11,224 nucleotides of DNA. It comes from an uncultured Lachnospiraceae bacterium. Lineage in GTDB: Bacteria; Bacillota; Clostridia; Lachnospirales; Lachnospiraceae. Under the pieces are notes generated by a model. That model was not told the origin of the DNA. It searched no databases and saw only the letters and a list, made by a program, of their open reading frames with translations. The stretch lies in contig CAMOVS010000015.1 in the NCBI GenBank assembly GCA_946627575.1, forward strand, positions 1 through 11,224. The letters are read 5' to 3'. Both the position numbers and the translations under genes were made by a program. Below are positions 7,185 through 11,224 of this stretch, one piece after another (the stretch's first letter is position 1; every line of letters begins with the position of its first letter).

Positions 7185-8930
7185 TCAGGATTCAGCCGCT
7201 GCCATCTCCTCCTTCAGCTTCCGGTTCTTCTTCATCCAGTAGACAAAAGTAGCAATCGTGATAGCCAGCAGGATCAGCTGTGGGACTACCGTCTCAACGC
7301 AGGGGTAGATTCCAAGAACTTCCATAACGGAATTGGAAGGAATCCAGGAAACCCAGGCCGGGGAAGTCATGGAAATGACATCTCCCTCGATCAGCTCCTT
7401 GATGCCGCCGCCCAGGAAAGAAATGGACATGATGGCCATAAGAATACTGGTTGCCAGGAAAAAGGGCTTGAGAGGTAATCTGACAGACATAAAATGAATC
7501 GCCAGATAGACTGCCACCAGGCATACGCAGCCAACAGCAAAGCCGGCCCAGACCATATTGATGTTATTGCCGGACAGAAGAGGCTGATAGAACAGCACCA
7601 CTTCCGCTCCCTCTCGATATACAGCCAGGAAAGCGGTAAAGGCCAGCGCAAAGCTTGAACCTTTTTCCGTGGCCTCGCCTACCTTGCTCTTTATGTAAGC
7701 ATCCCAGGCTTCCGCCTCTGACTTGGATACCATCCAGTTGCTGACATAGAAGAGGACCACCACGGCAACCAGGGCCGTAACCCCTTCGATCACTTCCTGG
7801 GAAGCACTGTTGGCCAGCTTGAGCTGATTAAGGAGCCAGGCTGATACAAAGCTCAGGATAATACCCAGAACCGAACCGATATAAACCGGCCTCAGCTGAC
7901 GTTTTCTCTCTTCCTCGGACTTCTCCGTGGTCTTAAGCAGATATGCGATAATCGCTCCCACAACCAGGATCGCCTCAAAACCTTCACGAAGGATAATGCC
8001 GAAGCAGGCAATAAAGGTAGCAAGACCTGCCGACCGGGTAGTACCGGTTGAATTGCCATTCTCATCTACTCCGTCAAGCTTATTGGCATCCGTACGGATC
8101 ATGGTCCGAAGAATATCAACCTGCTTGTTGAACTCCTCTGCCGAATTTCCTTTGCTGGCAGACTTGCATGCAGAGAACTGCAGCTCCACCTCCGATTTGC
8201 GGGCTCCTGAGATATAGCCCATGGCATTCCGCTCAAATCCGGTGGTCTCGTAATATCCGTAGTAACCATTATTCACACAATCGTAGGCTGCCTTGGCATC
8301 GCCCTCCGCATACCTGTCCTTCGCTGCCCTAAAAACCTCAGACATGGCGTCGGCCACATCATTCCAGGTCCAGTCGGACTCAAGGCCCGCATCCTTGGAA
8401 TACTCTTCCCAGGTCGGATAATACTTCTTGGAGAAAAGCTCTGTGGCTGCGGTATCCTTCTCTTCGGATACTTCAACTTCCTCTTCCACGCCGTCCAGTT
8501 TATTAGCCGACAGGCGCAGATCCGCAATCAGCACGTCTTTGGCGGTAGACAGTTCATCGTACTTTCCGCCGGTTTTTATAATGCTGTTGCAGGAAGCGAA
8601 ATCTGCTTCAGCAGTCTTCTTGTTGGCGGAAGGCAGATTCTTCTGCATGTCAATCTTCATGCCGGATCCGCCCCAGTAATTGTTCTTGGCCTCGGCCACC
8701 TGCTTCAAAGCCGTATCCGCATCTCCGCTTTTGTAGGTTGCCAGAGCGGTATCCATAACCGCCTCGACCCCGTCAACCACATCATTATAGCTGTGGCTGG
8801 AAGACAGTCCTTTGGCTTTGGCATACTCATCCCATGTTGCATAATACGAATCCGCCTTAACAGAAAAAGGGAAGACCAAAAGCAGGACGGCGATTATTAT
8901 AGGTAACAAAAGTTTATTTCGTCTAATCAT
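7185..8930 (-). CDS. FTR1-family high-affinity iron permease with duplicated extracytoplasmic domain
   Basis: The 581-residue protein starts with a signal peptide (about 1-26, ending SVKA). Two homologous extracytoplasmic repeats follow (29-147 and 170-288), each opening with YY-x-TW-x-EY and closing with ANKLDGV. The C-terminal half is the multi-helix FTR1 domain with two REXXE iron motifs, REGFE at 315-319 and REGAE at 439-443. These glutamates are essential for iron passage in FTR1/EfeU permeases. The protein is expected to take iron from the P19 lipoprotein encoded next. I chose ATG 8930 because it places the signal peptide at the N-terminus and a promoter with operators lies directly upstream. 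The ribosome site GGAAG is 12 bases away, which is long. A TTG start at 9005 is possible but less likely. Transcription is probably repressed by a metal sensor. Confidence 0.95.
   Translation of the reverse strand: MIRRNKLLLPIIIAVLLLVFPFSVKADSYYATWDEYAKAKGLSSSHSYNDVVDGVEAVMDTALATYKSGDADTALKQVAEAKNNYWGGSGMKIDMQKNLPSANKKTAEADFASCNSIIKTGGKYDELSTAKDVLIADLRLSANKLDGVEEEVEVSEEKDTAATELFSKKYYPTWEEYSKDAGLESDWTWNDVADAMSEVFRAAKDRYAEGDAKAAYDCVNNGYYGYYETTGFERNAMGYISGARKSEVELQFSACKSASKGNSAEEFNKQVDILRTMIRTDANKLDGVDENGNSTGTTRSAGLATFIACFGIILREGFEAILVVGAIIAYLLKTTEKSEEERKRQLRPVYIGSVLGIILSFVSAWLLNQLKLANSASQEVIEGVTALVAVVVLFYVSNWMVSKSEAEAWDAYIKSKVGEATEKGSSFALAFTAFLAVYREGAEVVLFYQPLLSGNNINMVWAGFAVGCVCLVAVYLAIHFMSVRLPLKPFFLATSILMAIMSISFLGGGIKELIEGDVISMTSPAWVSWIPSNSVMEVLGIYPCVETVVPQLILLAITIATFVYWMKKNRKLKEEMAAAES
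8067..8423 (-). repeat. Second copy of duplicated domain within the FTR1 gene
   Basis: Residues 170-288 repeat the layout of residues 29-147: YYPTWEEYSKDAGL, a W-N-D-V-x-D helix, YAEGDAKAAYD, YYGYYETTGFE, a cysteine in QFSACKS, and TDANKLDGV at the end. The copy is diverged, so the duplication is old or family-wide and not a recent DNA repeat. Confidence 0.8.
8490..8846 (-). repeat. First copy of duplicated domain within the FTR1 gene
   Basis: Residues 29-147 read YYATWDEYAKAKGL, SYNDVVDGVEAV, YKSGDADTALK, NNYWGGSGMK, a cysteine in FASCNS, and SANKLDGV. These anchor points match the second copy in the same order and spacing. The domain is helical and extracytoplasmic, and could bind iron or dock P19. 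Confidence 0.8.
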
Positions 8931-8951
8931 TACTATAAAGCACTTCCTTTC

Positions 8952-8967
8952 GTTAGATTTATCTAAC
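8952..8967. promoter_or_regulatory. Operator-like dyad O1, GTTAGATTTATCTAAC
   Basis: This is a perfect inverted repeat with 7-bp arms and a 2-base centre. It lies just downstream of the predicted transcription start of the iron operon, where a bound protein would block initiation. Its TTAG-N6-CTAA core resembles sites of DtxR/MntR/SirR-type metal repressors (TTAGG...CCTAA class). The regulator is inferred, not shown. Confidence 0.65.
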
Positions 8968-8976
8968 ACAAAAATA

Positions 8977-9005
8977 ATATTAGCATAGACTAACTGCAAA
9001 GTCAA
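8977..9005 (-). promoter_or_regulatory. SigmaA-type promoter of the iron-uptake operon
   Basis: On the minus strand TTGACT (9005-9000) is followed after exactly 17 bases by TAATAT (8982-8977), close to the consensus -35 and -10. The start of transcription would fall near 8970, giving a leader of about 40 bases before ATG 8930. Operator-like dyads overlap the -10/spacer and the start region. Confidence 0.7.
8979..8994. promoter_or_regulatory. Operator-like dyad O2, ATTAGCATAGACTAAC
   Basis: This second TTAG-N6-CTAA element is centred 27 bp from the first. It occupies the promoter spacer and overlaps three bases of the -10. The arms match the first site except at the outermost base. Two similar dyads on one strong promoter in front of iron genes make metal-dependent repression the best explanation. 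Confidence 0.6.
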
Positions 9006-9099
9006 TTAATGCACGCCCTCCTTATTGATTGTGTTTTTTCAATTAATTCTTGAAAATAATGCTTGAAAATAAATGGTTAAAAATCAGCTTTCCTTTTGT

Positions 9100-9127
9100 A
9101 ATATGAATGATATGATATCAGAGTCAA
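9100..9127 (-). promoter_or_regulatory. Possible second minus-strand promoter with TGATATGATATCA dyad
   Basis: On the minus strand TTGACT (9127-9122), 16 bases, then CATATT (9105-9100) is a weak promoter match. Its spacer contains the dyad TGATAT-G-ATATCA (9108-9120), whose ATGATATG half resembles the palindrome at 9141-9160. A transcript from here would include the AAGGAGGG sequence at 9016-9023. Tentative. Confidence 0.25.
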
Positions 9128-9140
9128 AAGGTCGATTTTC

Positions 9141-9160
9141 ATGATATGCCTGCATATCAT
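9141..9160. promoter_or_regulatory. Perfect 9-2-9 palindrome at the thioredoxin-operon promoter
   Basis: ATGATATGC and GCATATCAT are perfect inverted arms around CT. The last base is also the first base of the predicted -35, so a protein bound here would touch RNA polymerase. The sequence differs from the TTAG/CTAA dyads, which points to another regulator. I do not recognise it. Confidence 0.5.
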
Positions 9161-9188
9161 TGCATTCTTTATGCGGGAATGATACTAT
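9160..9188 (+). promoter_or_regulatory. SigmaA-type promoter of the thioredoxin/ferredoxin operon
   Basis: TTGCAT (9160-9165), a 17-base spacer and TACTAT (9183-9188) form a good promoter. Transcription would start near 9195, giving about 43 bases of leader before the ATG at 9238 with AAGGAGG in place. Confidence 0.6.
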
Positions 9189-9237
9189 TAATTTATTTAC
9201 AAAAGAGCTGCCAAAAATGATGGCAAGGAGGTTGTAT

Positions 9238-9804
9238 ATGATGAAAAGATTTATCAAATCCAGCACTTTATGTCTGTTGCTTTTCATACTGCTTATAATG
9301 AGTGCATGTAGTAATGCCGAAGATCAGACATCCCAGAGCAGCACATCCGAAGGTATCGATGAAAAGCCTGCAGCCGCCGTAGAGCAGATGCCTAAATTTC
9401 ATTCGGTGGATCTTCAAGGAAATGAAGTCGATGAGTCGATCTTTGCCCAAGCTGACATCACGGTTGTCAACTTCTGGGGAACATACTGTGGACCATGCAT
9501 CGATGAGATGCCGGATCTTGCCGAGTGGAACCAGAATCTTCCGGAAGGTGTTCAGATCATAGGTATCATTGTGGATGTAGCCGGTCCGGGCGAGAGGGAA
9601 TATCAGACAGCGAAAAAACTGGTTGAAAAAACCGGAGTGAATTATACCAATATCATAGCCGGCAATCAGTTTAATCATGTTCTGGAAAATATGGTGGGAG
9701 TTCCTACGACTTTCTTTGTGGACTCTGAGGGAAAGTGTCTATGCAGTGAAATGATTGGGGCAGATGTGGAAGGTTATAAGAAAACAGTGGAGAGCTTGCG
9801 ATGA
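9238..9804 (+). CDS. TlpA-like thioredoxin-fold lipoprotein
   Basis: The 188-residue protein has a lipoprotein signal ending MSAC (C24), a polar linker to about residue 50, and a thioredoxin-like domain. The active site is WGTYCGPC (C84, C87) and the cis-proline is P156 in GVPTTFF. It is a membrane-tethered thiol oxidoreductase facing outward, of the TlpA/ResA group. An additional KCLC pair (C167, C169) near the C-terminus is uncommon and could bind metal or form a second redox pair. ATG 9238 (or the adjacent ATG 9241) follows AAGGAGG at 6 (or 9) bases; the longer reading from 9160 has no ribosome site and overlaps the promoter. P19 loci elsewhere encode thioredoxin-like proteins in the same operon; here it is divergent. 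Electrons probably come from the polyferredoxin encoded downstream (inference). Confidence 0.92.
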   Translation: MMKRFIKSSTLCLLLFILLIMSACSNAEDQTSQSSTSEGIDEKPAAAVEQMPKFHSVDLQGNEVDESIFAQADITVVNFWGTYCGPCIDEMPDLAEWNQNLPEGVQIIGIIVDVAGPGEREYQTAKKLVEKTGVNYTNIIAGNQFNHVLENMVGVPTTFFVDSEGKCLCSEMIGADVEGYKKTVESLR

Positions 9805-9950
9805 AGGGGAAAACGATCATGGTAATAAGGATCCTTGTGATTCTTTCAGCAGCGGCTATGATTACTTACGGGATCTTCAGAGGTGAGGTTAGCATTGTGA
9901 TGAACAAGGCTGCTTCGATCTGCTTTGAGTGCATAGGTCTGGGAAAATAG
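9801..9950 (+). CDS. CD1871A-family CXXC membrane micro-protein
   Basis: This 49-residue gene starts in the stop codon of the thioredoxin gene (ATGA at 9801-9804). It has one N-terminal helix (about residues 6-25), then YGIFRGEVSIVMNKA and a C-terminal CFEC motif (C41-C44) followed by IGLGK. The helix, the RGEV segment and the terminal CxxC are what I know of the small CD1871A-type proteins of Clostridia, which are found between thioredoxin-like and 4Fe-4S membrane proteins. The CxxC probably relays electrons or holds a metal between the two neighbours. The function has not been established to my knowledge. Confidence 0.85.
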   Translation: MKGKTIMVIRILVILSAAAMITYGIFRGEVSIVMNKAASICFECIGLGK

Positions 9951-9955
9951 AAGTC

Positions 9956-10834
9956 ATGAACATCAAATCTTCTTTTAAAAGAAAAATCATACAGTTCATC
10001 GCCTTTGTCCTATCCAATCCCTACATCAATAAGATGGGATCCGGAAACATCTACAAAGGCTCATGGAAACGGTTTTGCAATCCCGGCCTCAATTGCTACT
10101 CCTGTCCGGCCGCCCGTTTTGCCTGCCCTATAGGAGCAATGCAGGCGGTAAACGGATCCATGGATTTTAGCTGGAGTTTCTACATTGTGGGAAGTCTATG
10201 CGCCTTTGGTATTCTTTTTGGAAGAGCAGTATGCGGCTTCCTCTGCCCCTTTGGACTCCTGCAGGAACTCATCTACAAAATCCCTTTTCCCAAATGCAAA
10301 AGGAAGCTGCCAGGCTGGCTTAAGTATATAAAATACGGCATGCTGCTGATCGTCGTGCTGATGCTGCCGGTTCTGATAACAAATGCCACAGGCATGGGCA
10401 ACCCGTATTTCTGCAAATATATATGTCCTGCAGGAACGATAGAAGGAGGCATCCCCCTGCTCCTGACCAACCAGAATCTCAGAAAAATGGCAGGAGGAGT
10501 CATGGCCTTCAAAATCATCATAGCCTTTCTCACCATAGCAGGCTGTCTGATGATATCCAGATTCTTCTGTAAAATACTGTGCCCTCTTGGAGCATTTTAC
10601 GGATTCTTTAATAAAATCAGCTTTATCAGGTTGGAAACCGACAGGAATTCCTGTGAAAGCTGCGGAAAGTGCAGCAAAGTATGTCCCATGGATGTTGACC
10701 CCAGTGTCAATCCCAATTCCCCGGAATGTATTCGCTGCGGAAAGTGCATTGCTTCCTGTCACAAGCAGGCTATCCATGTCAGGAAGCCTTCTTCAATTAC
10801 TAATAACCCGACGACAGCACAAAGCAGGAGGTGA
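9956..10834 (+). CDS. NapH-like polyferredoxin membrane protein (4Fe-4S)
   Basis: The 292-residue protein has about four or five membrane helices. Cysteine motifs at the membrane face are C41/C47/C50/C57 (NCYSCP...ACPIG), C93/C97 (CGFLCPFG), C153/C157 (CKYICPAG) and C205/C209 (CKILCPLG). Two classic ferredoxin sites close the chain: C233-x2-C-x2-C-x3-C243 and C258-x2-C-x2-C-x3-C268. This is the NapH/CcoG-like arrangement, which moves electrons from the cytoplasm across the membrane. The start ATG at 9956 lies 5 bases after the micro-protein stop. GTG 9929 is an alternative but lacks a ribosome site. Next to a thioredoxin lipoprotein and a CxxC micro-protein, the likely job is to reduce extracytoplasmic thiols, replacing the CcdA-type route (inference). 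Confidence 0.9.
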   Translation: MNIKSSFKRKIIQFIAFVLSNPYINKMGSGNIYKGSWKRFCNPGLNCYSCPAARFACPIGAMQAVNGSMDFSWSFYIVGSLCAFGILFGRAVCGFLCPFGLLQELIYKIPFPKCKRKLPGWLKYIKYGMLLIVVLMLPVLITNATGMGNPYFCKYICPAGTIEGGIPLLLTNQNLRKMAGGVMAFKIIIAFLTIAGCLMISRFFCKILCPLGAFYGFFNKISFIRLETDRNSCESCGKCSKVCPMDVDPSVNPNSPECIRCGKCIASCHKQAIHVRKPSSITNNPTTAQSRR

Positions 10835-10839
10835 ATCCC

Positions 10840-11022
10840 ATGCCCCCGATCCTAAGCAATATAATCGTTATACTGATCCTTGCTGTAATCATATTCCTGG
10901 CTGTCCGATCGATCTGGAGAAATCGCAGAAAGGGCGGCTGCGGATACGGATGTGCCGGCTGTACGGGCAATTGTATCAGTTGTCCGGGCGCAATAGAAAG
11001 TCAAAAGAAAGATGGGGAATGA
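10840..11022 (+). CDS. FeoB-associated Cys-rich membrane protein
   Basis: The 60-residue protein has one N-terminal helix (about residues 4-22), a basic turn RNRRKGG, and a cysteine cluster C34, C38, C41, C45, C48 in the pattern CGYGCAGCTGNCISC. This matches the small FeoB-associated Cys-rich membrane proteins that commonly accompany the ferrous iron transporter FeoB. AGGAGGTG (10826-10833) is ideally spaced for ATG 10840; the in-frame GTG at 10831 overlaps the ribosome site and is rejected. It follows the polyferredoxin gene by 5 bases and belongs to that operon. No feoA or feoB is in the window, so this copy works beside a redox relay and, across the divergent promoter, a P19-type importer. 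It may capture or buffer iron at the inner membrane face. Confidence 0.88.
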   Translation: MPPILSNIIVILILAVIIFLAVRSIWRNRRKGGCGYGCAGCTGNCISCPGAIESQKKDGE

Positions 11023-11189
11023 AGGAATGGCGGCTAAAAGGGCTAAAAGAAACCGGCCTTGATCTGAATTGGGGTTTGGTGAGGCAAAGAAATGATTTAG
11101 TGACGGAGCTTTCGTCTGGCACCGTCCAACGATTACAGGTATCAAAAACTGGCAAATGCAGCATAGCGAAAAGCTCCTGTTTATTCTAA
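11019..11189 (+). CDS. Possible 56-residue ORF, doubtful
   Basis: An ORF starts with ATG at 11019 in an ATGA junction with the preceding stop, the same coupling seen earlier in this operon, with GATGGGG upstream as a poor ribosome site. The product is basic, has C47 and C54 near its end, and no recognisable domain. It uses codons such as CTA that are uncommon in the neighbours. It could be a small gene, the remains of a longer one, or chance. Confidence 0.2.
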   Translation: MKEWRLKGLKETGLDLNWGLVRQRNDLVTELSSGTVQRLQVSKTGKCSIAKSSCLF

Positions 11190-11224
11190 GTCCTGCCACC
11201 ATTATGATGCTCTGAGTGCTGCGG
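11023..11224. other. Tail after the operon, no confident gene
   Basis: Apart from the doubtful ORF, this stretch holds a tandem 9-base repeat GGCTAAAAG (11032-11040 and 11041-11049). It also holds inverted arms GGAGCTTTCG (11105-11114) and CGAAAAGCTCC (11167-11177, one extra A) followed by TGTTTATT. The 52-base loop makes a normal terminator unlikely. A decayed gene or element edge is possible. Confidence 0.4.

Larger units (their letters stand above)
8931..9237. other. Divergent intergenic control region
   Basis: This 307-base AT-rich stretch separates the two operons and holds no convincing gene. It contains a promoter and two operator-like dyads for the iron operon, a promoter and palindrome for the thioredoxin operon, a possible second minus-strand promoter at 9100-9127, an unexplained strong ribosome-site-like sequence AAGGAGGG on the minus strand (9016-9023), and a direct repeat CTTGAAAATAA at 9049-9059 and 9062-9072. 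Confidence 0.8.

Noticed and set aside
8067..8846. Recent DNA-level tandem duplication
   Set aside because: The repeats align as protein but are strongly diverged in nucleotide sequence, so the duplication is old.
8931..9237. Fur box for iron control
   Set aside because: No convincing match to the GATAAT-type Fur consensus was seen; the TTAG-N6-CTAA dyads fit a DtxR-type site better.
9084..9287. 67-codon minus-strand frame across the divergent region
   Set aside because: It overlaps the promoter and the signal peptide of the thioredoxin gene and shows no ribosome site or family likeness.
10196..10777. 193-codon minus-strand frame
   Set aside because: It is antisense to the polyferredoxin gene, whose cysteine motifs are unmistakable.
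10831..10839. GTG 10831 as start of the FeoB-associated gene
   Set aside because: The codon is part of the AGGAGGTG ribosome site; ATG 10840 has ideal spacing.

Overview
The window looks like chromosomal DNA of a Gram-positive anaerobe of the Clostridia, most likely a Lachnospiraceae relative. The reasons are strong AAGGAGG ribosome sites, several type II lipoprotein signal peptides, a CD1871A-family CXXC micro-protein, a FeoB-associated Cys-rich membrane protein, and moderate GC. No rRNA, tRNA, CRISPR array or clear mobile element was seen.

Left and centre (1 to about 8930, minus strand) is one long operon read from right to left. In order it encodes an FTR1-family iron permease with a duplicated extracytoplasmic domain, a P19/Tp34-type iron-binding lipoprotein, a DUF2318 membrane protein, two FtsX/MacB-type ABC permeases and their ATPase. 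This is the same gene order as the P19 iron-uptake locus of Campylobacter jejuni and the FetMP-Fet locus of Escherichia coli. The operon then continues with an FMN-binding lipoprotein, a secreted protein with a related DAISSAT motif, a five-helix cytochrome b-like membrane protein with four helix histidines, and the start of a further membrane-anchored protein cut by the window edge.

Right (9238 to 11022, plus strand) is a divergent operon: a TlpA-like thioredoxin lipoprotein, a 49-residue CXXC membrane micro-protein, a NapH-like polyferredoxin membrane protein, and a 60-residue FeoB-associated Cys-rich membrane protein. A doubtful 56-residue ORF may follow, and the last stretch has no confident gene.

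The 307-bp divergent region holds the control signals. A near-consensus promoter for the iron operon (TTGACT, 17 bp, TAATAT) carries two TTAG-N6-CTAA dyads of the kind bound by DtxR/MntR-family metal repressors. A separate promoter faces the thioredoxin operon, with a perfect 9-2-9 palindrome against its -35.

As a working model (inference), P19 binds ferric iron outside the membrane and FTR1 moves iron inward. Two electron-supply branches face the same compartment: a flavin/cytochrome b branch in the iron operon and a polyferredoxin/thioredoxin branch in the divergent one. The proteobacterial loci are known with thioredoxin-like partners, so the flavin/cytochrome extension is the most distinctive part of the window.
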